From Psoroptes ovis (lineage: Eukaryota; Arthropoda; Arachnida; Sarcoptiformes; Psoroptidae), in the NCBI GenBank assembly GCA_002943765.1, contig PQWQ01000005.1, positions 1,984,001 to 2,048,000 of the forward strand: DNA of 64,000 nt, read 5' to 3'. Below, one piece after another: positions 11,271-23,085 of this stretch; position 1 is the stretch's first letter, and each line of letters begins with the position of its first letter. Both the position numbers and the translations under genes were made by a program. The notes below the pieces were generated by a model. It worked only from the letters and a program-made list of their open reading frames with translations. It did not search any database and was not told where the DNA came from.

Positions 11271-12351
11271 TTATTTATCATCAGGCATAATAAGCGGTGA
11301 ATTAACTGATCCACCATCGACCAACAAACAAACACCATTGATAAAACTTGCTTGATCAGATGCCAGATATGCTACAGCATTTGCACAATCACTTGGTTCA
11401 CCAATACGTCCAACCGGATAGGATAATGCTGCAATTCGGGCCATACGATCGGTATCCAGATCACTATTCGGAATTTTATTGAAAATCGGTGTCCGTATAG
11501 CGGCCGGATTGATTGCATTACAACGAATATGTTTGGGTGCCAGTTCAAGCGCCATTGATTTGGTAAACATGTCGATTGCTGATTTTGACATTGCATACAA
11601 TGTGTTGTTTGCCGCCTGTGTATTAAAGAAAAACATTTTAAATTAATTTTCAAATTCGAAGCATAGGTGGCCACCTGATGGCGGGCGATCCAACTATTTG
11701 TCTCAAAATTTTTCAAAATTGAAAACTTACAGGTTTATGCGATGCTACACTGGATACATTCACGATGTTTCCACCGGTCTTCTCCAAATATGGTATCGCT
11801 AATTTTGTTACATAAAGTAATGATCGTACATTTGTTTGAAATAGATTATCATATGCTTTAATGTAATCTTCGAGATTTTCCTTCAAAATCGATACAATTT
11901 GATATATGCCAGCATTATTAACCAGAACATTCAATTTATCAAATGTTTCAATTGTTTTCGTAATCAAATTTTTTAAATCATCTTCATTACTCATATCACA
12001 AACAATTTCAAGAACTTTTTGTCCATCAACAATCGTTCGTTGACGACATTTTTCACCGACTTCTCTCAGACGTTTTTCATTACGACCAGTTATAACAACA
12101 TTGGCACCTAATGATGAAAAATGTTCGGCAATGCCGGCACCGATGCCTGAGCTTGAACCTAATGATGATAACCATGATGATGAAATAATTAAATAATCAC
12201 AATTACAATTATTAAATCATCAAGAGAAAATCAAATTAATCAACGAAACGAATTAAATTATCATCATTATTGTTTATGATAACGAATTTAAACATCAAAA
12301 CATACCGGTAATTAGAACAACTTTATCACGAAAATCATAATTCATCGACAT
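11271..12351 (-). CDS. Classical short-chain dehydrogenase/reductase (SDR)
   Basis: Three exons (12306-12351, 11731-12158, 11271-11615) with GT-AG introns of 147 and 115 bp give 272 codons, the usual size of a classical SDR. The cofactor loop TGSSSGIG is at residues 15-22, NNAG at 96-99, a serine in NVSSVAS near 152, and the catalytic pair in YAMSK (Tyr165, Lys169). GRIGEPSDCANAVAYLAS and the C-terminal LVDGGS are also typical. The protein should be an NAD(P)(H)-dependent oxidoreductase; the substrate cannot be told from sequence. The frame stays open upstream to an ATG at 12498, adding 49 mostly low-complexity residues. The downstream ATG (12351) is preferred because it gives the family length. 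The first intron lies inside the glycine motif. Confidence 0.9.
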
Positions 12352-15300
12352 TTTATGATTATTATTTTGATGATTTTGATTATTACCACCACCGAAGATG
12401 CTCAGATATTTTCTACCAAAATGATTTTGTATTAATTGAAAAAGTTTACAATTAGCGTTATAATAATAATTGAAATGATAATTTAAATTGAATTTCATTA
12501 AAAAATTTTATTGTTTTCATTTCATTAAAATATTAATTCATCCTAATTTTGATTTGATTTCGTTTATTATAACGAATTCTCATTTTATTTTTATAATGAA
12601 ATAATGAATTAACGAATTATGGAATATGAAATATGGAACATGCAATAATAACCACAACAACAACAAAACTAATTGCTCGGAAAAACAACAATGCAGAAAT
12701 GGACCTGAAATTCAATATATTTCGGGTACTCGACAAGTATATTGTATAATTGTATTGTCATGTGAATATTACATTAATTGCAATACAATGAAAATCGATA
12801 GAAATTTTGCCACAATCAACTTACCCAAGTTTAAGCTGGGGTAGCAATGAGAAAACAAAGTATTTTTGGTTATACAAAAAATTAAAATTAAGACAAGTTA
12901 AAACAAAACAAGAGAAATGAATGATAATATATTGAATTGATCAATGGATCACAAATCGCACATATGATGATTACAATTGAATACAAATTGAATGAATATG
13001 TTTAATGACTCTTGTTGAAATCTGGCAATGAAATCCAATAAGAATTGAACTGTTCTTCGAAAAAATTTCGTTGATTCAATGATATAAGTCTGGTTTGAAT
13101 TATTTTAATTGAATTAATCAGAGATTTATTGAATCATTTGATCAAATACATGTTCTCTGGACGATAATGTCGTGTATATCTGCGATATCTTTGGTGTTAT
13201 CATACGATTTGTCGAAAAAAAATCTGAAATTTTTAAACTAAGTTAATACAAAACACATCAAAAAACCACGATCAACAACAACATCACTCAACGAAAACGC
13301 AAAAGTCATTGAAAATAAATATAAATAAACGAAAATATCAAAAGCAGCAGCAGTATCAGCTTCATAAGCAGCAGACAAACACAATCAAATAACATATGAA
13401 TGGTGTATAAATAAATAAATACAAACACATAGAAACACCAACATGTGTTGATATTGATGATGATAATAATCAAATTTTAATATGATGATGTACAATGTAA
13501 AATTATCATTGAAAAACAGCTACAAATGTTACATGGGAATGTATTCAACGACAGCGATAATGGTTTTATTAATAATGATACAAGGACTTCATTGATTGAT
13601 GATTGGCTTATTTGCAAGTAATTAAGTGGATTTTTCTCTCTCTTTCTAACTTCCACCAAAGTGATTATCAACGAAGTGATCGTTGGTGGTGGCCATTGTC
13701 AAGAGGATATGAACAACAACAGCAACATTTCGATGTTATAAACTGTCAGTAAAATTCAATTATTTGTAATTATCATTGATTCACCATTTTTTTCGATTTT
13801 TTCTTCCATTCAGAAATTCATAAATTGAATCATTGAAGATTTGAAAGAGTTGCCTGAAAATGTGTGATTTGACATTGAAACATTTTCATTTTTATTTGAT
13901 TATGACAAATGATTAATGCTGCATTGAATTGATCATGAATGGACAGTAAATTTCAATGGACAACAACAGCACCCAAATGCAATATTTCAAACAATACATT
14001 TATTGCTAAATACAATTGAAATTGATTATTTATCAAACAATTGAATTGAATTAATTACAATTAATTAAAACGAATGACTTGGAATTTTCAAAATGATTCG
14101 TTAATTAATTAATTTTTTTTCTGCGATTGGGGAATTCACAAATTCAAACAATTCAATCCTTTTCCAACCATTCACATTCAAACCTTTCAAATTAAACCCT
14201 TTCAAATCAAATTCTTCCGATTCAAACGATTCAATTTAAATCCATATTCTTGTTTTGTCCATATCGTCTTTATTATTCTATTGATAACATCAGCAGCAGC
14301 CAGTTCTACTGGCCAAAACATTCAAAAGATTCACTCCATCCAAGCAAACATTCATTCTCGAATTGGTCAACATATTCATTTATTTATCCAATTCTTATTA
14401 TCATTCACTAATTATTATGATTATTGTTATTATTGCTCGAAAAATTTTAAATGTTTCAACGTATTGAAATGGAATGTACTGCAATCGCAACGGAAACAAT
14501 TATAGAAATGGGAAATATTTTAAAATAATTTGTTCAAATTTGTCAACATCGTCATTATTATCATTATCATCGTCAACATTGAAAAGTTTGTTCGGTAAAT
14601 TTTGGATCTGAATATAGTTTTTTTTAAGTTCGAGAATCGTCTGAACCTATTCTTCACGAAAAACATTTCTTCTTGTTATTGTTTCGTCTTCCTAAGTTAT
14701 TATCATTCAGATGATATTTTTCAAACAATAGAATATCACAATAATAATCAAACTGGGAAAACTTAATGAAAACTCACTAAAAACTGACTAGAAACCCAAC
14801 TGAAACTGGCCCAGATGGTCAAAGGAAATGAAGAAAAGTTATTCTTCATTCATTCCTTTATTCCTTGATTCATTCATTTCATTGTTTCATTCATTCATTT
14901 CTCTATTTATTCAATTCATTCGTGTACATCATTCGCGTTGTCCTTCGGACTGTTTGTTGTTTGAGAATTGAGAATTTTTAGAATTTCAGAATTTAAGGAA
15001 AATTCAATTTGATTCATTTCAAATGAATTCAACGAATTCAGCTTCTGAATAATTTCATCACAAAATTCATTGTTTATTTATTTAATCATTTATTTATTTG
15101 TTTATTTATTTATTATGTTTGTTGGTTCGTTTTGTTTGATTTGGTTTATTTGGTTGGTTTGTCGGCTTGTTTCGTTGGTTTGTGTCGACCCTGAATGACC
15201 AAACACAAACATCACCAACCAAACAACCAACAATAACAATGATAATGATGACAAATGTACGTAATGATAATATCTTTGGAAATGGAATTCAATGAATATT

Positions 15301-15944
15301 ACAATTGGTCATACAAACAACAGTGAAAAATCATTTGAAACAATATGCATTTACCATTCGAATAAATATGTTTCAACTTGACTTTAATATGAATAAATAC
15401 GTCCATGGTACATTTCGGTTTAAAAAAAATAATGGAATTTTAAATTTTTGAAATTTTTTAATTCGTTTTAAATTCATTCATTTTATCTATGATAAATTAT
15501 CCACACACACAAATTGAAACAATGGATCCACAATACACATGGATCAATACAACTTTTCGGTTTCGTTGTTGTACCGAAACATTGGTAACCAAAAAGACCA
15601 TGGTTTGCCATTGACAAATGGTTGACCATGGACAGACATAGAGGGGAAAATAATGATTGAAAATTTATTTTTGGAAAATTTCTCCTTTTGTTTCCTCTCA
15701 TAGAAAAATGTTGAATAAATTAATCAAATTTAATTCAACAAACTTAAATGTAAAATTTTTCAGGAATCATAGGGTCCACGGACAAATATTCATAAGTTCA
15801 AATTCCAACTATAGAAATGGATTAAAGGCGATAAAGTCCAACAAAAATCTTAGCCAAAGCCAAAAGACAAGACCCTAACGGTGAGCCGTAATCAAACCGT
15901 AAAAAAACCAAGATCCTCAAACCATCAAAGGTCTTTACCCTTAC

Positions 15945-16166
15945 CTAGTGTATAACTGTCAAAACCTTGAATCAATGCAATTTCGGTCTTATATTGATCA
16001 TTATTTTGGGCTATTATTCGAACAAATTCAATGAATATCGGAAACATTTTTTGACATTTTTGACAAATTTGAAATTTATTACCAAAATCCGAATCATTAT
16101 CCAAAGAAAATAAATGTTTCAAGCAACCGGTTAGAAATGTGGATTGTGTGTCCACAAAAACACAAA
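15945..16166 (-). other. Candidate orphan coding exon with Cys motif
   Basis: On the minus strand a frame of 74 codons ends at a strong donor, CTAG|GTAAGG, at 15945/15944. It contains CLKHLFSLDND, then QICQKCQKMFPIFIEFVRII. Spacing of the second Cys pair followed by an aromatic-rich helix resembles the end of a ZAD (zinc-finger-associated) domain. Just upstream the frame would read C-stop-V-C, so the first Cys may come from another exon joined at an AG at 16168-16167. No partner exon was found. It could equally be the remains of a gene. Confidence 0.3.
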
Positions 16167-17013
16167 CTCAACAAACGCCCACAAAATCATCAAAAACTTA
16201 TTAAATTAAATTTAAATTTAAATTTGAAATTTTTCAAATTAGAAAAATTTGAAAAATTACATTTTCAATTCCTTGGTTCAATGGTCAAACCCATTATTAT
16301 TATGGTCATTATTTGTCATTGTCATTATTTTATTTTATTGAAAGAACAAACAAAGAAGCAAACTTTGACGACAAACAAATGAATGAATCCAAAAAAAAGA
16401 AACACAAAATTGACATTCAAATTTTTCAAATTAGTTTGAAATTTCCGGAAAATTTTTCAGAACAAACGAAACGAATCAACGAATCGATGGTCAAACAAAT
16501 GATCCAACAATACAAATGTTTTTACCATGGTCCACGATGCCATCGGTACACCAGCACGGACGGACGCAATCGTTGACCATGTAATTTCAATCAAATTACA
16601 TCCCCTCCACCGATGTTGATATTTTACCCGAAGTTTACTCAGTACATTATGGAAAATTTTCGAGAAAAATTTTCGGAAATTCTTCACAAAAGAATTACCG
16701 AAATGGAAAATCTAAATTCAAATATTCAAAATGAAAATGAACCAATATATTCATTTAAATATGTAAATATTTGACCGAAATTTTTGAAGAAATTTTTTGA
16801 ACAAATTTTAAAATTTGTTCAAAAAATTTAAAAATGAACAAACAAATGAATCAAATGAATGATGACAACGAAAATATAAATGATTAATGGTGTTAATTTA
16901 ATTCAATGATAATTGTATTCAATGATAATGATTATTTGAATAATTTTAATATAATGATGTTGCAATGTGAATAAATGAATTCAATTTCATATGTTTTTAT
17001 ATATGTTAATTAG

Positions 17014-17153
17014 GTTTCAATGTTACATATAATGGTGATGATAATGTTGGTGTTGATGTCGATGTTGGCGTCGTTGGTAATGTTGATAATGGTGGTGATG
17101 TTGGTTTCGATGGTTATGGTGGGGATGGTAATATGAAACGATATGTAAATTGA
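17014..17153 (+). other. Candidate Gly/Asp/Val-rich terminal exon
   Basis: After an acceptor-like TTAATTAG, 45 codons run without a stop to TGA at 17151-17153. The composition is Gly/Asp/Val/Asn-rich (for example GVDVDVGVVG and GFDGYGGDGN) and follows an imperfect G/T/A triplet repeat. It may be just a (GGT/GAT)n repeat that happens to be open. No linked exon was found. Confidence 0.2.
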
Positions 17154-17705
17154 ATCAAATTAATTTTCGTAAAATTATTTAAATTATTTCAAAAATTTTG
17201 AATAAATAATGATGATAATATGAGGTAGAATGTTGCCACACAACCATCTCTCTTTCAACATTTAGGTTCATTATCATTTCATTTATTTCTCTGATTGACT
17301 TTTCTGGAACAAATAAAATTCAAATATGGTCTAATATGGTCGATGTTGTGTGGCCGTCGTGTGTGTGTGTGTGTTTGGTCGAATAATAGTTGATGGTCCT
17401 TGGTGGATCTTGGCACTCGGTCTTGTTGGTGTGATCTGATTGTTTGGTGGTCTGGAGCGACGTGAATTTTTCAATTTTTCAAATTTTGTTCCATGGAAAT
17501 TCACCATTCACTGTTTGCGATGTGTCGTTGCTGTTCGGTAATTATTCTGGCGACCAAAAACAAATAATCATTTCATCGATTTATATTCATATGAAACATT
17601 TAAAAATTGTGTGTTTGCTAGACATGTTTGAAATGGGAAAGAACTGAATTAAATTTGAATTAAGTTAAATTTAAATTAAAAATTCAAAATTAAACAGAAC
17701 AAATT

Positions 17706-17799
17706 ATGTCGCCAAGAAATGATTATAAATTTCAAAATATGAATAATAGCAATATTATTGATGATTATGTTAGTCGGGTCGCTATGGATGCGTTTGCCG
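17706..17799 (+). other. Candidate first exon
   Basis: An ATG at 17706 opens a frame whose end (DDYVSRVAMDAFA) looks coding and is followed by GTAATAA, a possible donor. If unspliced it stops at 42 codons. No downstream exon is visible, so support is weak. Confidence 0.2.
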
Positions 17800-20189
17800 T
17801 AATAATTAACCACGACTTTTGCTTAATATAATTTGCGTTTTCTTTCCGTGTCATTATCAATATTATTATTCATATTTACTTAACCCAAAATATTTATAAC
17901 CTTCTTATTTCTTATCCTGTAGGTGTGTGAGTGTGTGACTGTGTGCGTGTAGGTGTTTTTGTTGACATATTTGAATTTCTAAATTAATCAAATTTAATTT
18001 GCTTCAATGAAAACCAAAGCAAACAAAGTTTAAAATTAATTTGAAATTAATTTTAATTCAATTTAATCTTAATTTTGACCCAATGATCATCACCGAAATA
18101 CTCTTTGAATCAAATAATCGATGAATTGTGACCAATCCAATGGCAAAATCATCGTATTTTACCTTTGAAACATGTAACAAATTGTTTATAATCATGCTTT
18201 GATTATGCTTATCTCTCTCTCGGTTGGAAATAATCTGCAATCACTAAATACCAAATATGCCAAAATGCCAATTGTAATTTGTTTAGCAATGATTTACCAA
18301 TTTTGAGATATCATAATTAATTTTTGTTCTTTGATGAATTTCGTGAATTGAACTCAGTTATTTATTTGTTTGCCATCATTTACCATTGTTTCAATCATGT
18401 TCTTACGGGATTCGAGTTGATACAAGTTGATTTCACTATTAATTATAATGATAATGATAGCGATAATAATGTCTATTTTGTAACAATATTTCATGATCGA
18501 TGATTATGTACAGTGTAATGATCCATTTGTTTACATGTTTGTACATGTTATACACCTGTAATCATGAACATTATAATGATAATGATAATAATAATTCATT
18601 TATTGAATGATTCTTTTTCTTTTCATGGGAAATGAAATGATTTTTTCCATTTCAAAAAGGTTTAAATTAATTATTTATGATCATGAACAATGGTCGTATT
18701 GTTGGCGTACACGACCATCGGCGATCCGGCCATTTCAAATCAGTGAATTTCATCAAAAAAAAAAAAAAATTCAACTCTTCAGCAGCCGTACCAATCATCA
18801 TTTGGACTGATGATTTGTTTCATGAATGATTAACATTTGAAATCATCATTCAAATCATTCGTTGAAATTATCATTCATTTGTTGAAATCTTTGATGAATT
18901 CTCATGATTTTAAATAATTAATAAAAGAAATTAATGATTTTATTTCAGATTGAATCGATTAAATATATGATTACAAATGATTTCAATAATCATTATTATC
19001 ATAAATAATGATTGTAATTTATGAAATCTTCACAGATGATTTCGATTTTTCTGATTTTAGGTAATCTAAAGTTTCAATGATAATGATGATGATATTTGAA
19101 ATCATCAAGAAACAAATCATTTCATCAACATTGATTGAATAATATTATTGAATCGAAATGGCAAATGTTCATAATTATGATTACCATTTTTTTTTTGTTT
19201 TGTATTTGTTTGCACCATTAATTTCACCAAAAACAAAAGGAAATTAAAATTAATTGATTCAATCATGATTCAATGATGATGATGATAATGAGCAAATAAG
19301 CCTTTATGTACCGTTGTTGCCATACGAATACACCTTCTATATACGGGTACCGTCGTTATCATCGATTTTATTTGTGAAAACAAACACATGGAAATCAAAA
19401 TTCATCATCATTTATCATTGATGATGATGATTTTAATCAGTGATTGAATCAATGAATGATTGTACCGATATTCAATATCCATTCGGTCATTTGATTTGAT
19501 CGGTTATTCGATTCAAAATCATTTGATTCATTGGGGGATAGGTAGTGGCAGAGTGGTGCTGTTAATATCTTAAAAAATCCAATGTAAAATATTTCGATTA
19601 GGCCCAAAAATCATCAAGGAATATCATTAAAATTAAAAGTTTTATTTAAAGTTTTATTAATTATTTTGAAATTCAAATTAATCAATTAATTTTCATTTAA
19701 TGAAATAAATAAAATTCACATATAAATAATGGTGTGTGTGTGGGTGTATGGGTGTGTGTTCGCGTGTGTGTACTTAAGTGTTTGAATTTCAGGTGCAATC
19801 AAATCAAACAAACAAACAAAATAAATAAATAAACACATATTATTGCTTTCAATGCTTTTTCTTGAATTATTTGATTAATTGATTTATCAATTAATGATTG
19901 AAATCAAAATTGATTATAATTGTATCGAATTTCGATCGGAATTCAAATTTTTTGATTCAAAATTTGTCCAAATAGGAATTTGTTCAATTGGAAATTTGTC
20001 AAGAATCAATTTTCAAAAGGGTCGATTGCAGGTAATGAATGAATGAATGAATGGCGTTGTTGATGTTGCTGCTGTTGCTGTTGCTGTCGATTGTGGTGAC
20101 TGATGATTGGTGATGATCTTTGATTGATAACGATGATTTCCATATCTTTGATTGTTCATTGATTGATATTGGCATCGATCTCAATTGAT

Positions 20190-21476
20190 TTAAATGGTCA
20201 CCGTAGTTGTCGGTATTGTCGTGGTCGTCGATAATGATAATGATAATAATGATGATCGATCTTCATCATCATTGATCATATCATTGACCATTGATAGTCC
20301 ACCATATCGTTGTCCATCGCTTTCATTGCTTTCGATCGATTCTTCATTTTGTTGCTGCTGCTGTTGTTGTTGTTCAGTGGATGATAAATCTACTTGTATT
20401 TCCAATTCATTCATAGGTTTTTGCGATTTCTTTGTTTTACTATCATTATCATCGGTTATCGAACGTTTTGATTGTGGTTTTGGCCGCTCTGGCTGCGGTA
20501 GCTGCTGCGACTGCTGCTGCATCGGCTGCATATATGAAAGAATCGGATTGAACAGCAAAAGATCACTATTTTCGATAGGTTTTATCTGGTTGTTGTCATC
20601 GCCGACTAATAATATTGAATTGTCAATCATTGATGGTCCATCATAATCGATATTAGGATAATAATAATCATTATTATAATCATCATATTTATTGCGTCCA
20701 ATTTGTCTTAAAACTTCATTTCGGTCAAGATTAGCTAAGGATTTTTTACCGAAACGCATCGGTTGACGAAAATCTAAACGTTTACGTCCAAAACGCATCG
20801 GTTCACGAAATGTTGATGCAAATTTTCCATTCGTCGATGATGAACGAATCGATCGTGATGATCGTAATGATTTGGTTGTTGATTTAATATTCGATGTTGT
20901 TGATAATAGATTCTCATCATCGCTATTATAACTACGTTTACCGAAACGCATCGGTTCCCGAAACAGGCATCTTTTACATAGATTACCTTCATTACGGCGA
21001 CATATCGATAGGCAACGAAATGATGTTGTAGTGGATGCTGACGATGCTGCTGCTGCTCCTGCTGAAGATAATTCTGATGATAATGATGGGGATTTATTTG
21101 CTCTACCGAATGGATGTGTTAATCGTTTCATTGTTGTTGCTGATGATAATAATGATGATAATTCTGCTGCTGCTGATGACAATTGTTGTTGTTGTTGTTG
21201 GTCATGTTGAAGCTGTTGCTGCTGTTGTCTATAATTTTTCGATAATAATAATAATTTCAATAAATCATTATGATTATTGCTAATATCATTATTATTATTA
21301 ATTGAAAATTCTTGATTATTATTATTGGTGAATGAAATTGTCGATTGAAAACATAATGTTGTTAATATTAAAAGTAAAAATAATAATTTTTGATGATTAT
21401 TATTATGATGATGATGATGATAATTATTATTATTATTAAATTGTCTCAAACAATGATAATGATTATTGGGAGCCAT
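20190..21476 (-). CDS. RFamide neuropeptide precursor with three PMRFamide copies
   Basis: Single-exon frame of 428 codons. A hydrophobic segment at residues 31-49 (LLFLLLILTTLC core) acts as a signal peptide, although it sits behind an unusual Asn/His-rich leader of 30 residues. Three amidation cassettes follow: LFREPMRFG at 171-179 before KR, TFREPMRFG at 222-230 before RKR, and LDFRQPMRFG at 234-243 before KK. Glycine plus dibasic residues predicts C-terminally amidated peptides ending Pro-Met-Arg-Phe-NH2. Just before the first copy is a four-cysteine stretch (CLSICRRNEGNLCKRC, 155-170). Spacers are Gln/Ser/Ala/Asn-rich repeats. The precursor should enter the secretory pathway of neurons or endocrine cells. 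It resembles FMRFamide-related precursors but has Pro where FMRFamide has Phe. The exact family is not certain. Confidence 0.8.
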   Translation of the reverse strand: MAPNNHYHCLRQFNNNNNYHHHHHNNNHQKLLFLLLILTTLCFQSTISFTNNNNQEFSINNNNDISNNHNDLLKLLLLSKNYRQQQQQLQHDQQQQQQLSSAAAELSSLLSSATTMKRLTHPFGRANKSPSLSSELSSAGAAAASSASTTTSFRCLSICRRNEGNLCKRCLFREPMRFGKRSYNSDDENLLSTTSNIKSTTKSLRSSRSIRSSSTNGKFASTFREPMRFGRKRLDFRQPMRFGKKSLANLDRNEVLRQIGRNKYDDYNNDYYYPNIDYDGPSMIDNSILLVGDDNNQIKPIENSDLLLFNPILSYMQPMQQQSQQLPQPERPKPQSKRSITDDNDSKTKKSQKPMNELEIQVDLSSTEQQQQQQQQNEESIESNESDGQRYGGLSMVNDMINDDEDRSSLLSLSLSTTTTIPTTTVTI

Positions 21477-22971
21477 ATTAGTATTCGAGTCGGTGAATCA
21501 ACGGTAGTGTGATCAGTATGATTAAATTTAGTTTTAAAATTTTTTGAATTTAGTTAACTCAATTTTAGATTGTGAATTGAGGTGAATTCAATTTTCGGTG
21601 TTTTCAGAATTATCGGAATTTCATTCAATCATAAATAATGAAATGATACTTTTGTCCAATCGATTTTCGTCCAAAAAAAAAAAATTTTATTTTATATGAT
21701 TAATGATAATAAATGTTGTTGAATGAATCATTATTTGAATGATAAATAGAATCATTTATTTTATTGTTGAATTGTTTGAAAATCATTTATAAATGAATCA
21801 TTTAAAAATCGACGACGACGACGAATCGAAATGAATCGATTTTCAATTTAAAAATAATCTCTCAAACAATCACAAGTCGATTTGTACCAAGAAAAAAAAA
21901 AATTTCAACAAACAGAAAATAAAAAATTTCACAATTCATTGGAATTCAGTTGAAATATATATTTATTTATGTCAATTGTTTATTCGGTTACGAATACAAT
22001 TGAAATTTTGAAAAATTCAATGAAACAATTCTGGTAATTCTGGTGAATTCAATGAAAATTCTTTGGACATCAATACTTGTGGCTAACGAACGGCCTTCAC
22101 TGACCACCATCGAAATGATCACGATTTCAAACGATCAAATATAAATTCAATTTTCAAAGACAAAAAACGATGATGATTGTACGAGGTTGCAAATATTCAT
22201 TTATTGAATAATCATTGATGACTGTAAATTGATTTGTCTTAATATTTTTATTTTAAATTGATTTTTCTAAATGTTTTTATATCAAATCAATTGATTTTCA
22301 AACAAACAAACAAACAAACACGATTGAATGATTTGAATGAATGTATTTGATTCACATCAGGAAAACGTTTGACGACTAATGGTGATTGGTTGAATGATGA
22401 AATTTTATTGATTAATTTGTTTTGAATTTGAATTTCATTTCTTCGTAGAAAATCAAATAAGAAATGCGAAGAAATGTTCAAAGACTTTTTCATGTGAGAA
22501 ATTCAAATGAAATTCAATTCAATTCAATTCAATTCAAAACAACAGACACATTTGAAATTTTACCGGTTACACAATTTTTGAACCGAATATATATGCCAAA
22601 ATGATTATTTGAATTATTATTATTATTCTTTGAAATATATATTTCTTCATCAAACAACGATGGTTCATATATATATATATGAAAACATGTATTTGTTTTC
22701 AAAGAATTACACCAAACCCACGAACAATATCAAAGTGAATAATACAAAGTTATTGCGTAAACGAGATACAATAACAAGAACAAAGTGCAAACAATACATG
22801 AGAAGAAACAAAAATACGAAATTCTTTTGTTTGATCTACGGTGGCAAAACTTGCTTGAAATTTGTGCAATAATTCATTCACTTGATTCAATTCAATTTAT
22901 CATTCTTTGATTCATTCAAATTGTGTTTATATTTCTGTTAGTTTGCTTGGATTATGCGTAAATATGCGATA

Positions 22972-23085
22972 TTACGCGTGAATTTCTTCTTCTACTTTAA
23001 AGAAATATTCTTGAATTTCTTCAAAATTTTGCGATTCAAATTGAAACGCAAATCCACGATTATCATCATCATTGTTTTGCTCCAT
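22972..23085 (-). other. Short acidic ORF, 37 codons
   Basis: ATG at 23085 to TAA at 22972. Composition is unlike the surrounding AT-rich noise: acidic and amphipathic, with GFAFQFES and EEIQEYFFKVEEEI. It could be a first exon (a GTAGAAG follows FFK) or a micropeptide. No family is recognised. Confidence 0.25.

Larger units (their letters stand above)
12499..20189. other. Large gene-poor region with scattered candidate exons
   Basis: Nothing in this 7.7 kb can be assigned to a complete gene. Three stretches look like isolated exons and are listed separately (15945-16166 minus; 17014-17153 and 17706-17799 plus). Simple repeats include (GT)n at 17359-17376 and a longer GT-rich tract around 19731-19775. 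The segment from 19200 to 20189 may hold the 3' untranslated region of the minus-strand neuropeptide gene. Confidence 0.45.

Noticed and set aside
10727..11338. Overlapping + and - frames of 116 and 133 codons
   Set aside because: They lie on opposite strands of the same low-complexity DNA next to the SDR 3' end. No motif or splice signal was seen.
20194..20646. Long + strand frame with Cys and Val runs opposite the neuropeptide gene
   Set aside because: It is the complement of poly-Gln and Ser codons of the real gene and has no independent signal.
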